Of a DNA stretch of 41,046 nucleotides, positions 1 to 8,075 are shown piece by piece. Origin of the DNA: an uncultured Prevotellaceae bacterium (GTDB lineage Bacteria > Bacteroidota > Bacteroidia > Bacteroidales > Bacteroidaceae); the NCBI GenBank assembly GCA_900314985.1, contig OMXL01000025.1:1-41046 (forward strand), read 5' to 3'. How positions within the stretch are numbered: position 1 is the stretch's first letter; every line of letters starts with the position of its first letter. Under the pieces are notes generated by a model. The model had not been told where the DNA came from. It did not search any database and saw nothing but the letters and a program-made list of their open reading frames with translations. A program made the translations under genes and the position numbers.

Positions 1-201
1 GGATTGGATGAGGCTTATCAAATAGGTGCTGCTTACTTCAGAAAGTATCTTGACTATCAAGATAAAACCAATCCTTTCGATTGCCTATGGGAGAACCATC
101 TGAAAGGCTTGCTCTTTGAGTATCTACGTGGCAATCGTAGGGCGAAAGAATTGTTAGAGAAGTTACACGACGCATATAACAAGAAGAGTCTAAATGAGTA
201 G
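1..201 (+). CDS. mcrB: McrB-like restriction GTPase subunit, C-terminal end only
   Basis: The frame is open at the left edge, so only the last ~66 residues are present. The helical tail (YFRKYLDY, LWENHLKGLLFEYLRG, ELLEKLHDAYNKK) resembles the region after the AAA+ core of McrB-type GTPases, the motor subunit of type IV systems that cut modified DNA together with McrC. No Walker motif can be checked because it lies outside the window. The stop overlaps the start of the next gene (ATGAGTAG), the usual arrangement for mcrB-mcrC, and that neighbour is the main support for the call. Confidence 0.72.
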   Translation, partial: GLDEAYQIGAAYFRKYLDYQDKTNPFDCLWENHLKGLLFEYLRGNRRAKELLEKLHDAYNKKSLNE

Positions 202-1498
202 CCTGCCCATACAGACAAAGGACAACTCTGAATGGCGTTTGACAGAGAAGGAACTTTGCCATCTTGACACACTCAAGAAGTTGACAGAGCCAACCATTGC
301 TGACCTATGCCGGAAGGAGCATCCCAATTTGTTGATATTCCCACAAGACTTGGATGTCTATGGGGATAAGATTGGCGATGCTCATATCTTTGAGGTGAAG
401 GATGAAAAGATTGTTACTGGCAACATCATGGGCTTTATCGGCTGTGGCGATACAAAGGTTAGCATCAGTTCTCGCTTTGCTCAGGATAGCAATGACTACT
501 TCCTGCACTACATGCTCAGAAAGGTATTTGCCATCAATCTGTTTGATTTGCAATTCAACTCTGACGAAGAGAGTATTTTTGACTTCCTTATTTACCTGTT
601 CCCGACGTTCTTGAAACGGGCGATGCAACAAGGGATGTATAGGGAGTATCAGACGCGAAGGTATAATGATGCCAATGTAAAAGGAAGGATAGATATATCT
701 CGTCATATCAGGCAGGACATTCCCTTTGCAGGCAAGATTGCCTATACCACTCGTGAATATGCTCAGGACAATCATCTGACACAGTTGATCCGGCATACTA
801 TCGAATACATTTCCCATCATCAGTATTCAGGGAACATCCTCCACAATGACGATAATATGTCAGATTGCGTAAAAGCTATTTGCCAGGCAACTGCATCTTA
901 TAATCGAAATGAACGGCAGAAAGTGATAAATCAGAATCTTCGTCCCATTAGCCACCCTTATTATGGTGAGTATCGGCCGTTGCAACAGCTTTGCTTGCAG
1001 ATACTTCGTCAGGAAGAAATGAAATATGGGCGAGACGATGATGAAATCTACGGAGTTCTGTTTGATGGCGCTTGGCTATGGGAAGAATATCTAAACACAT
1101 TCCTCGCAGACATAGGCTTTGAACATCCCAGAAACAAAGAGGCAAAAGGACGTAAGAGTCTGTTTACGGACGGCTCAGGCTGGTGCTATCCCGATTTCTT
1201 GAGTCCAGAAATGGTGCTTGACGCAAAATACAAATGGTACGACGATTGGAGCAAAGTACAAACGAAAGACCTGTATCAGGTGATTTCGTATATGCATGTT
1301 TTGAATAGGAAGAAGGGTGGGTATGTTGTTCCTGTAGATTGGACTTCATCAAAACTTCCATCCAAAACTCTAAAAGGACAGGGTGGCATTATGTCCATCT
1401 ATGGTATGGATGTTGCTTTCAAAGCTGAATCGTTTGAGAATTATTATTCTAACATGGCCCTCTCTGAACAAGAGATAATAAACAACTTGGAAACCTAA
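194..1498 (+). CDS. mcrC: McrC-like nuclease subunit of a type IV restriction system
   Basis: 434 residues, a normal McrC length. The N-terminal half is the beta-rich McrC region that docks on the McrB ring. The C-terminal half carries a PD-(D/E)xK nuclease signature: PDF with D334, then LDAKYKW with D343 and K345. Known McrBC systems translocate and cleave DNA containing modified cytosines; the specificity of this one is set by the unseen N-terminus of McrB. Its ATG overlaps the mcrB stop by a few bases, implying translational coupling. A cluster of REP-like palindromes begins immediately after the stop. Intact as far as the frame shows. Confidence 0.88.
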   Translation: MSSLPIQTKDNSEWRLTEKELCHLDTLKKLTEPTIADLCRKEHPNLLIFPQDLDVYGDKIGDAHIFEVKDEKIVTGNIMGFIGCGDTKVSISSRFAQDSNDYFLHYMLRKVFAINLFDLQFNSDEESIFDFLIYLFPTFLKRAMQQGMYREYQTRRYNDANVKGRIDISRHIRQDIPFAGKIAYTTREYAQDNHLTQLIRHTIEYISHHQYSGNILHNDDNMSDCVKAICQATASYNRNERQKVINQNLRPISHPYYGEYRPLQQLCLQILRQEEMKYGRDDDEIYGVLFDGAWLWEEYLNTFLADIGFEHPRNKEAKGRKSLFTDGSGWCYPDFLSPEMVLDAKYKWYDDWSKVQTKDLYQVISYMHVLNRKKGGYVVPVDWTSSKLPSKTLKGQGGIMSIYGMDVAFKAESFENYYSNMALSEQEIINNLET

Positions 1499-1625
1499 TG
1501 ACACTAGGGATAGGTACCCTGTCATGCATAAAAATCCAAACCGTGTCTGTAAATCACGGGTAAATCACTGGGACGGTTCTGGTGATCTACAGCAATTCCT
1601 AGAGACAAGTACTTGGTTTCAAATA
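1499..1625. repeat. REP-like palindrome cluster after mcrC
   Basis: Directly after the mcrC stop comes TGACA-cta-GGG-ataggta-CCC-TGTCA (1499-1525), a bulged hairpin typical of REP elements. A second, poorer palindrome lies around 1565-1590 (ATCAC...GTGAT, with GGGACGGTTCT inside). A degenerate third copy, CTAGAGACAAGTACTTGG, is at about 1608-1625. The first unit recurs at 2826-2856 downstream of the truncated RhuM gene. REP elements of this form are commonly mobilised by RAYT (TnpA-REP) transposases; no such gene is in the window. Confidence 0.6.
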
Positions 1626-1672
1626 TATGAAGTGTAGAATTCCAAAATAATTTGTAACTTAGCAAACGAAAT

Positions 1673-1921
1673 ATGAAGATGGACGAGAAAACAATAAAAG
1701 AGATATTGCTGAAAGGTGAGCGGGTGACGTTGGAATGCAAGAAGGCAAAATCAGAGATGCCGAAGTCGATTTGGCAGACGTATTCGGCTTTTGCCAATAC
1801 CATTGGTGGATTGATTCTGCTTGGTGTGGATGAAGATCTGCAGGTAAAAGAAATCTTTTCTGAAAGTAAATTGGCTCCAAGTTACAAGTATAGGACTAAT
1901 TGGATTACTTTCTATAAGTGA
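1673..1921 (+). pseudogene. Truncated AlbA_2 (Schlafen-type) domain gene
   Basis: 82 residues. The first ~58 read like the start of AlbA_2/ATP-binding proteins: KEILLKGERVTLECKKAK, then YSAFANTIGGLILLGVDED. Complete Bacteroidales members are usually several hundred residues (from memory), so this is a remnant. After GVDEDLQVKEI the sequence no longer looks like the family and ends at a stop 66 bases before the RhuM gene. The junction probably marks a deletion or insertion. A TAnnTTTG-like box is only weakly present upstream (TAACTTAG, about 1655-1662). Either ATG (1673 or 1679) could start it. Probably not functional. Confidence 0.6.
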
Positions 1922-1971
1922 CAAAAAGCGATAAAATGCAGAGAGAATAACGATATACGGAATAAAAACAT

Positions 1972-1979
1972 TAACTTTG
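1972..1979 (+). promoter_or_regulatory. -7 box (TAACTTTG) before the first rhuM gene
   Basis: TAACTTTG matches the Bacteroidota -7 consensus TAnnTTTG. It lies only 8 bases before the ATG at 1988, so the transcript would have almost no leader. No convincing TTTG -33 element is seen at the expected distance. Confidence 0.45.
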
Positions 1980-1987
1980 CAAACGAT

Positions 1988-2833
1988 ATGGCAAAACGTA
2001 GAGAAATAAGAAATAGTACCGCTGAGTTCCTTATCTTTCAGATAGAGGGGAAAGAACAGGGGGTAGAGGTATACTATAAAGACAAAACGGTATGGTGTAC
2101 CCAGAAGGCGATGGGGATGCTATTCGACTGTACTTCTGACAATATAAGTGTACATTTGCAGAACATCTATGATACGGATGAACTGAAAAAGGAGGCAACT
2201 ACCGAGAAAATTTCGGTAGTTCGGCGTGAAGGTAACAGGGATGTCAACCGTACGCTTCAGTTTTACAACCTTGATGCCATCATCAGCGTGGGATATCGCG
2301 TCAATAGCATCCGGGCTACTCAGTTCCGCCAATGGGCCACAAGTGTACTGCGTGAATATGCCATTCGTGGCTATGTGCTGGATAAAAAACGTATGGAGAA
2401 CGGAACGTTCTTGGATGAGGACTACTTTGAACACCTGTTAGCAGAAATACGTGAGATCCGACTGTCTGAGCGACGGTTCTATCAGAAACTGACGGACATC
2501 TATGCGACAGCAATTGATTATAATCGTGATGCGCCAACGACAAGACTCTTCTTCAAGATGATGCAAAATAAGACGATGGTGAGCACCAATCGTCTGCACT
2601 ATGCCGTACATGGACGCACAGCCGCAGAGTTAATAGTGGAGCGTGCTGATGCTGAACAGGAGCACATGGGGTTGACGACCTGGGAGAATGCACCAGACGG
2701 AAAGATAGTCAAGACTGATGTGTCGATAGCCAAGAACTACTTAAAAGAGGTGGAACTGGCAGACATGGGACAATTGGTGAATGGTGTACTGGAATTGGCA
2801 GAACGTATGGCTAAGCGCCACAGATGGCACTAG
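1988..2833 (+). CDS. RhuM-family protein, C-terminally truncated
   Basis: 281 residues of the virulence RhuM family: an N-terminal part with VWCTQKAMGMLFDCTSDNISVHLQNIY, the family core VVRREGNRDVNRTLQFYNLDAIISVGYRVNSIRATQFRQWA, and a later KNYL segment. The molecular role of RhuM proteins is not established; the family is found in pathogenicity and mobile islands. Compared with the complete copy at 2902-3942 it lacks about 65 C-terminal residues. It stops exactly where the REP-like palindrome begins: the TAG is part of the repeat's CACTAGGGA. I infer that a repeat insertion or deletion removed the 3' end. Whether the shortened protein works is unknown. Confidence 0.85.
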   Translation: MAKRREIRNSTAEFLIFQIEGKEQGVEVYYKDKTVWCTQKAMGMLFDCTSDNISVHLQNIYDTDELKKEATTEKISVVRREGNRDVNRTLQFYNLDAIISVGYRVNSIRATQFRQWATSVLREYAIRGYVLDKKRMENGTFLDEDYFEHLLAEIREIRLSERRFYQKLTDIYATAIDYNRDAPTTRLFFKMMQNKTMVSTNRLHYAVHGRTAAELIVERADAEQEHMGLTTWENAPDGKIVKTDVSIAKNYLKEVELADMGQLVNGVLELAERMAKRHRWH

Positions 2834-2856
2834 GGACAGGTACTCTGTCACGCATC
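2826..2856. repeat. REP-like palindrome, second copy
   Basis: GGCACTAGGGACAGG followed by TACTCTGTCACGCAT closely matches 1500-1528 with a few transitions. It can form GACAG-gtact-CTGTC. It supplies the stop codon of the truncated RhuM gene, and the pair of copies brackets the AlbA_2 remnant and that gene. Confidence 0.6.
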
Positions 2857-2901
2857 TGAGCTTAAGTCAATAGAACAAGGAGTAAAATCGTTATAAATGA
2901 T

Positions 2902-3942
2902 ATGGCAAAAGAAATAGAGAAAAGGAATCAAGCATTCCTGATTTACCAAGATGAAAACGGAATAGCTCGAGTTAATGTGCGATTCGAGGGTGAAGATGTG
3001 TGGCTTAATGTGGAGCAGATGATGGAACTGTTCGATGCTTCACAACAGGATGTGAGCTATCACATCAATCAAATATATGCCGAGAATGAGCAAGATCCTG
3101 AACGAACTCACAAAAAATTTTTGTTAGTTCGACAGGAGGGCAACAGAAGCGTTCGCAGAAACATGAGCCACTATAATCTGGATATGATTATTGCAGTGGG
3201 TTTTCGTGTGAAGTCGCAGGTGGCTACTCGTTTTCGTCAATGGGCCACGATTCATCTGCGTGAATTTATTCAGAAGGGCTTTACGCTGGATGATGACAGG
3301 CTGAAAGGTAAAGGCAGCAGGTATTTCCGTGAACTGTTGCAGCGCATCCGTGATATTCGTAGCAGTGAGCGTAATCTGTATCAACAGGTGACAGACATTT
3401 TTGCTACCAGTATAGACTATGACCCACAGGACAACTTAACTCGCATGTTCTTTGCCACTGTACAAAACAAATTGCACTATGCTGCTCATCAACATACTGC
3501 AGCAGAGGTTATCTATGAGCGTGTGGATGCGGAGAAACCGATGGTGGGCATGACCAACTTCAAGGGTAATTATATCACTAAGGAGGATGTGCAGATTGCA
3601 AAGAACTACTTGACAGAGCAAGAGTTGACGTATTTGAATCTGCTGGTTTCGCAGTATCTGGACTTCGCAGAGATACAGGCTTTGCAACAGATTCCTATGA
3701 AGATGGTGGAATGGATCAAGAAGCTAGATGACTTGATGACATTGTCTGGTAGGCAATTACTTGTGGGGAAAGGAACTATCTCACATGAGGAAGCCAAGAA
3801 GAAGGCAATTGCTGAATTTGAGAAGTATCGTAAGATGGAGATGCTGCAATATGAAAGCGACTATGATCGTGCCATAAAGGAACTGATACAGAAAGAAAAC
3901 AGTCTGCCAACCAAAGGTGAACCTGACAATGAAAACAAATAA
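2902..3942 (+). CDS. RhuM-family protein, complete
   Basis: 346 residues, full length for the family. It shares with its upstream neighbour VRQEGNRSVRRNMSHYNLDMIIAVGFRVKS, ATRFRQWA and the IRDIRSSERNLYQQVTDIFATSIDYD segment, then continues with the C-terminal region missing there (IPMKMVEWIKKLDDLMTLSGRQLL and a helical tail ending in KYRKMEMLQYESDYDRA). The two copies are clearly diverged paralogues, not a recent duplication. It has a short gap to the truncated copy and no obvious promoter of its own. No enzymatic motif is seen. The association with McrBC suggests an accessory or defence setting, which is inference only. Confidence 0.88.
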   Translation: MAKEIEKRNQAFLIYQDENGIARVNVRFEGEDVWLNVEQMMELFDASQQDVSYHINQIYAENEQDPERTHKKFLLVRQEGNRSVRRNMSHYNLDMIIAVGFRVKSQVATRFRQWATIHLREFIQKGFTLDDDRLKGKGSRYFRELLQRIRDIRSSERNLYQQVTDIFATSIDYDPQDNLTRMFFATVQNKLHYAAHQHTAAEVIYERVDAEKPMVGMTNFKGNYITKEDVQIAKNYLTEQELTYLNLLVSQYLDFAEIQALQQIPMKMVEWIKKLDDLMTLSGRQLLVGKGTISHEEAKKKAIAEFEKYRKMEMLQYESDYDRAIKELIQKENSLPTKGEPDNENK

Positions 3943-4360
3943 AGACAAGAAAAAAAGTAATGCTTTCCATTGAAGGACGTAGCCTAATACGCACTTTTCT
4001 GGCAGGTGCCACAAAAGATGCCGCAGTCAGTTCAAGAGCGACGAGCAAGCTCAGAGGAAATAAATGAATATGGATTTGGTTAATTGAAATAGAATGATTA
4101 CCTTCACACCCGATGATGAGTCATAGTACGACTGGTGGCTTGTCATTAGGTGTTCTTTGATGTAAATTATAGCAGAACAACGAATTGAGAACGGTCTCTT
4201 ATCCGTAACCCTCAAAATCCTCAATCTCCCAAACTGCCTTTATACAAAGAAGAGCTGCGATTTCTTCCAAAGTCACGAAAAAAACGTTCAAATAGCCAAC
4301 GAAAAAAAACTTTTCTTCGCACGAAGGCCACCAATCAAGAGATATACGCCGAGTATTGCT
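3943..4360. other. Intergenic region without a convincing gene
   Basis: 418 bases between RhuM and the minus-strand Cys-rich gene. A 35-codon frame at 3960-4067 (MLSIEGRSLIRTFLAG...) has no recognisable partner. Near the right end, CTTCG-CA-CGAAG (4315-4326) followed on the minus strand by A and T runs may be a weak terminator for the gene at 4361. Nothing else is supported. Confidence 0.4.
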
Positions 4361-4825
4361 TTACCACACCCACTCCTTGTGTTCTGCGTCGTAAACGAAG
4401 GGGCCGTTGTAGCCATGCAGTCGACAGACATCCTCAATAAGTTGCTGGTCCTCGGGGGTAATAGGCTTCACGCCGTTGCGCAGCCAGTAGTACACCTTGC
4501 GGTTGTAGTGGCTAATGAGGTGGGCACGGATGGCGCGCTCCTGCTTGCCAGTCATCTGCTCAAAAAACTTGGTCAGGCCCGTCTTCATCATCAGTGTCTC
4601 GTTTTTGCGATATACGGGACACTCCGAGGTTGCCACCTTCGGAAACTTCGGATTAACAGCCTCCACGAAATAATACCGTGTGTCGACATACTCGCCACAG
4701 GCATAGCGCAGACAGCTATCATGCAATGGGCACTCGTCGCGGAAGCACACCAGATAGTGTGGGTCGCGAGCCTTATAGGCTTCCTCCAGCGTGGAGGGCC
4801 ATATAATTGTTTTCTTGTCTATCAT
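4361..4825 (-). CDS. Conserved Bacteroidales Cys-rich small protein (DUF6078-like)
   Basis: 154 residues, no signal peptide or membrane segment. The N-terminal third has C27-x4-C32-PLHDS-C38-LRYA-C43 and a further C69, suggesting a bound metal or redox centre. The C-terminal half contains FFEQMTGKQERAIRAHLISHYNRKVYYWLRNGVKP, which looks like a helical nucleic-acid or partner-binding part. From memory it resembles the DUF6078 family, whose function is unknown; a search would be needed to confirm. Monocistronic, with a good promoter about 110 bases upstream, so its mRNA has a long leader. Confidence 0.7.
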   Translation of the reverse strand: MIDKKTIIWPSTLEEAYKARDPHYLVCFRDECPLHDSCLRYACGEYVDTRYYFVEAVNPKFPKVATSECPVYRKNETLMMKTGLTKFFEQMTGKQERAIRAHLISHYNRKVYYWLRNGVKPITPEDQQLIEDVCRLHGYNGPFVYDAEHKEWVW

Positions 4826-4935
4826 AAACTTCTCATTTTTTTATACGGCACGACAGCAAATCACCACAAGAACTGACAACATATTATCTGTATCCATATT
4901 CTTTTACCGACAAAATAACCATATATTATTTGTTA

Positions 4936-4967
4936 CAAAGGTACAAAAATCTTCTAATACGACCAAA
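4936..4967 (-). promoter_or_regulatory. Bacteroidota promoter for the Cys-rich gene
   Basis: On the minus strand TTTG (4964-4967) is followed after 20 bases by TACCTTTG (4936-4943), an almost ideal TTTG/TAnnTTTG sigma-ABfr promoter. It predicts a ~105-base leader before the ATG at 4825. Confidence 0.75.
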
Positions 4968-5023
4968 TAATTCAGCAAAAAAAAGATAAAACATGCCAGC
5001 ATTTGCATTTTTCTGCTGACAAA

Positions 5024-5396
5024 AATGTGAAAAAGTGGGTTAAGCCTACATAGGGTGGGTTAACATATTGATATGCAGTCTTTTAAACTATGTACCCTTG
5101 CTCAAAAAGCCTACATAATCCTACATAAAGCCTACATAAATGAATAAAAAAGTAATAGATGTTTACAAGAAAAGCTTGTAACTGATTGTAACGCAAGTAG
5201 TTCCACTCTGTAATTATTTTGGTTACTGTTAGTAACCAGTCTAGTTACTAACTGTTACCAGCTTATTTACAGGGAGTTACCAGCCTAATTACTGTCACCC
5301 TCTATGTAGGCTTGAAGAGCAAGCCTACATAGGTTAATTACCAACACATCAATGAGTTAAGTAGTGCTATGTAGGCTTAACCCACTTTTTACCATT
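5024..5396. repeat. ~370-bp non-coding element bounded by a long inverted repeat
   Basis: The arm 5030-5053 (AAAAAGTGGG...CTACATAG) is an exact reverse complement of 5367-5390, 24 of 24 bases. With two mismatches the arms extend outward to AATG (5024) and CATT (5396). Inward they share TTAAC-nn-ATTGAT-n-TG (5060-5075 versus the complement of the bases before 5367). The unit AGCCTACATA occurs at 5043, 5108 and 5129, and again at 5322; its complement is at 5303 and 5369. The middle (5178-5280) is rich in GTTAC/GTAAC words. No ORF. It could be a MITE, a fold-back RNA or a replication/regulatory region left by an accessory module. No clear target-site duplication. Confidence 0.75.
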
Positions 5397-5789
5397 CTTG
5401 AGAAGAAAAAAAACAGAAGAAAAAAGCATCAAAGGCTTACAATAATGTTGTTCAACAACTAAATATTTTAGGTAACACTTAAGGCTCAGTGGGAGTCAAC
5501 CCCAGTCAGGCTAAGACAAAGGTAGGCGTCCCAAAACTCGGCCAGGGTATCGGATGGCTAAAACGTTGTGCATGAGAACTTTATTTTGAGTTTAAACAAT
5601 TTTAAGAGACATTAGTGGAAATACTGAGAAAAAAGTAGTACTTTTGCAGTACTAAAACATATAAGAGAATTACAACTATCCTCAGAATAAATTAAAAAGT
5701 TTTGGAATGCCTAATGAATACGAAACATTTGAGCGATTCTACTGTGGATATTAGTGAAGGAAAATAATAGTATCAAAAATATCAAACGT
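5397..5789. other. Leader region of the efflux operon
   Basis: About 390 bases without a supported gene. 5480-5570 is less AT-rich than its surroundings and holds a short open frame (VGVNPSQAKTKVGVPKLGQG) that I do not recognise; it may be a coding remnant. The likely promoter is at 5639. A 15-codon frame at 5707-5754 overlaps a possible upstream GTG (TAGTG) of the first adaptor gene. Confidence 0.4.
5639..5646 (+). promoter_or_regulatory. -7 box (TACTTTTG) for the efflux operon
   Basis: TACTTTTG fits TAnnTTTG; the surrounding AGTAGTACTTTTG-CAGTACT has partial dyad symmetry (AGTACT words on each side). No clear TTTG at -33. It gives a leader of about 140 bases before the lipoprotein start at 5790. 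Confidence 0.5.
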
Positions 5790-6920
5790 ATGAAAAGATT
5801 TTCACAATCAGCTTTACGGAACTTCTTGATGCTTTTGTGCATACAGACACTGTTGGCCAGCTGTGGGGAAACAGCATCCAGCCCTGCTGACACCTATAAG
5901 ACGTTGCGTGTAGAGAAACAGAACTACACGTTAGAGCGCCGGTTTGTGGCAAAGATAGAGGGCAAAGAGAATGTGGATGTGTGTGCTCTTATTGGAGGGA
6001 CATTGAAGAAGGTTTGCGTGAAGGAAGGTAGTCGCGTGAAGAAAGGGCAGCCGCTCTTCATCATCGACCAAGCTCCCTACATCGCTGCTGCCAATGCCGC
6101 AAAAGCCAAGGTGAGGACAGCCCGTGCTGCACTCTCCACGGCGCAACTGAACTTAGATGGTAAAGAGAAGCTCTATGCACAGCAGATGGTGGGTGAGAAT
6201 GACCTACTCCGGGCGCGTTATGCCAAAGAAGATGCTGCGGCCCAACTCGAGGCTGCCCAGGCGGAACTGGCATCTGCGCGTTCCAACCTGAATTACACTA
6301 CCATCTACAGCCCTGTTGACGGAACCATTAGTATTCTGAATTTCCTCGAAGATAATGTCGTGTTCCCTACCAGCAGTCTGCCTATTGCCACCGTAGCGGC
6401 CAACAAGCATATCTATGCTTATGTCACGTTGTCAGAGGAATTGCTCGTGAACTTGTTCGATGAGTACGGCTGCAGTACTTCCGACGAACTGCTAAAAAAG
6501 TTGCCTCCCATCTCGCTCTATACCATCTGGGGTGAAAAACTTCCGCAGGAGGGACACTTCGATGCCATTAGCGGTGAAGCAGACATCTCGACAGGATCCG
6601 TCCTTATCCGGGCGTCGTTTGACAACCCTTCGGAGATGTTCCGCAACGGTAGTAATGGATATGTAGTGCTGCCAACCACAAAGCATGGGGTCTTTGTTAT
6701 ACCGCAGGATGCCACCATCCACATTCAGGACAAATGTTTTGTTTATCGTATCGTCGATGGCAGAGCTGTCTCTACAGAGGTGAAGGGCATTTCTGCCAAC
6801 GATGAGGACTATGTGGTGAGCAGTGGGCTGAATGACGGCGATGTCATCATAGCCGAGAATGCCGGAATGGTGACTGAGGGAATGGCTGTTGCCCAGGAAA
6901 CAGGAAAGAAAGAACTTTAA
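5790..6920 (+). CDS. RND efflux periplasmic adaptor (MFP/AcrA family), lipoprotein, copy 1
   Basis: 376 residues from the chosen ATG. That start gives a compact lipoprotein signal: MKRF, a hydrophobic stretch, then LLASC with the lipidated Cys. A GTG 36 bases upstream would lengthen the n-region. It contains the biotinyl-lipoyl half (GGTLKKVCVKEGSRVKKGQPLFIID), a helical hairpin (AAKAKVRTARAALSTAQLNL ... AQAELASARSNL) and the second lipoyl half (YTTIYSPVDGTI), then beta-barrel and membrane-proximal domains. This is the standard adaptor linking an RND pump to its outer-membrane channel. It is first in the operon and closely related to the next gene. Confidence 0.93.
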   Translation: MKRFSQSALRNFLMLLCIQTLLASCGETASSPADTYKTLRVEKQNYTLERRFVAKIEGKENVDVCALIGGTLKKVCVKEGSRVKKGQPLFIIDQAPYIAAANAAKAKVRTARAALSTAQLNLDGKEKLYAQQMVGENDLLRARYAKEDAAAQLEAAQAELASARSNLNYTTIYSPVDGTISILNFLEDNVVFPTSSLPIATVAANKHIYAYVTLSEELLVNLFDEYGCSTSDELLKKLPPISLYTIWGEKLPQEGHFDAISGEADISTGSVLIRASFDNPSEMFRNGSNGYVVLPTTKHGVFVIPQDATIHIQDKCFVYRIVDGRAVSTEVKGISANDEDYVVSSGLNDGDVIIAENAGMVTEGMAVAQETGKKEL

Positions 6921-6932
6921 ATACAATCTGTT

Positions 6933-8075
6933 ATGCATCATAGATTATACCATGTTATATCTGTAGTTGCCGTGCTGACTCTGTCGATACTCTGCAGCAA
7001 CTGTGGTGAAGAGGCCACACCCACGGTGAAGGATTGTTACCGCCTGTTGCGTGTGCAGCGGCAAGACATCACCCTGACTCGCAACTTTATTGTGAAGATG
7101 GAATCTTTACATAGTATATATGTTCGCCCACTTGTCAGTGGACGACTTGCTAAGATTTTAGTAAAGGAAGGTGCTCATGTAAAGAAAGGGCAGCCGTTAT
7201 TCGTTATCGACCAAAGCCCTTATATTGCTGCTGTTGATGCCGCCAAAGCTCAGGTGTCCACTGCTCGCGTTGCACTCTCCTCTGCCCAGTTGAACTTAGA
7301 TGGCAAGGAGAAGCTATATGCACAAAAAATGGTGGGGGAGTCCGACCTGCTTCGTGCCCGTCATGCTAAGGAAGAAGCCTATTCACAGTTGGAAGCGGCA
7401 CTGGCTGAATTAGAATCTGCGCGTACCCAATTGGACTACACCACGATCTGTAGTCCTGTCGATGGCACCATAGGTATGATTGAATACCGTGTGGGTGATC
7501 TTGTTGAAACCGACGGCGAAAACCACATGGTAATCGTTTCAGACAACAACAATCTCCATGCATATGGTGCCCTCTCTGAGGAGACACTCTCTGAACTTCT
7601 TAAGGACTTCAACTGTAACTCTGCCGACGAGCTTCTTGAAAAGCTGCCACCTGTCACGTTTTATAGCAATTGGGGCTATAAGTTAGAGGAAAAGGGACAT
7701 ATTGATGTCATCAGTGGAACCATTGATCTGGACAATGGTGCCACTTATATACGTGCTTCCTTCCATAATCCCACGGAGAGATTGCGTAATGGCAGTAACG
7801 GCTATATCGAATTACCCTACATCCAGCACCATGTCGTTGTCATTCCACAGGAAGCGGTCGTTGATATCCACAATAAATATCTCGTCTATAAAGTGGTCGA
7901 TGGGAAGGCAGTGGAAACGGAGGTGACAATTTTGCCTTATAATGACGGACAAAACTTTGTTGTGACGGCCGGTCTTGAGCAAGGCGATTCTATCATTGCC
8001 GAGGGAGCCGGATTCGTGACCGACGGCATGGAGGTAACAGAAAAGAAAGTCAAGAAAGGAGGAAAACAATCATGA
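6933..8075 (+). CDS. RND efflux periplasmic adaptor (MFP/AcrA family), copy 2
   Basis: 380 residues with the same domain order as the preceding adaptor: lipoyl half VKEGAHVKKGQPLFVID, hairpin QLNLDGKEKLYAQKMVGESDLLRARHAKEE, second lipoyl half DYTTICSPVDGTIG. The N-terminus has a hydrophobic signal ending in ILCSNCGEE, a plausible though imperfect lipobox. It is strikingly similar to copy 1 in the lipoyl and hairpin parts and more different in the barrel region, consistent with an old tandem duplication. Its stop overlaps the pump start (ATGA), so translation is coupled. The two adaptors may form a heteromeric adaptor ring on one pump. Confidence 0.92.
   Translation: MHHRLYHVISVVAVLTLSILCSNCGEEATPTVKDCYRLLRVQRQDITLTRNFIVKMESLHSIYVRPLVSGRLAKILVKEGAHVKKGQPLFVIDQSPYIAAVDAAKAQVSTARVALSSAQLNLDGKEKLYAQKMVGESDLLRARHAKEEAYSQLEAALAELESARTQLDYTTICSPVDGTIGMIEYRVGDLVETDGENHMVIVSDNNNLHAYGALSEETLSELLKDFNCNSADELLEKLPPVTFYSNWGYKLEEKGHIDVISGTIDLDNGATYIRASFHNPTERLRNGSNGYIELPYIQHHVVVIPQEAVVDIHNKYLVYKVVDGKAVETEVTILPYNDGQNFVVTAGLEQGDSIIAEGAGFVTDGMEVTEKKVKKGGKQS

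Noticed and set aside
3960-4067. 35-codon frame MLSIEGRSLIRTFLAG... after rhuM
   Set aside because: Too short, no ribosome site or recognised family; not enough to call a gene.
5024-5396. Insertion sequence
   Set aside because: Inverted ends are present but there is no transposase frame inside and no clear target-site duplication, so only a MITE-like element or structured region can be proposed.
5707-5754. 15-codon frame whose stop overlaps a GTG in frame with the first adaptor
   Set aside because: It could be a leader peptide with coupled GTG start, but no attenuator hairpin or codon run is seen, and the ATG at 5790 gives a better lipoprotein signal.
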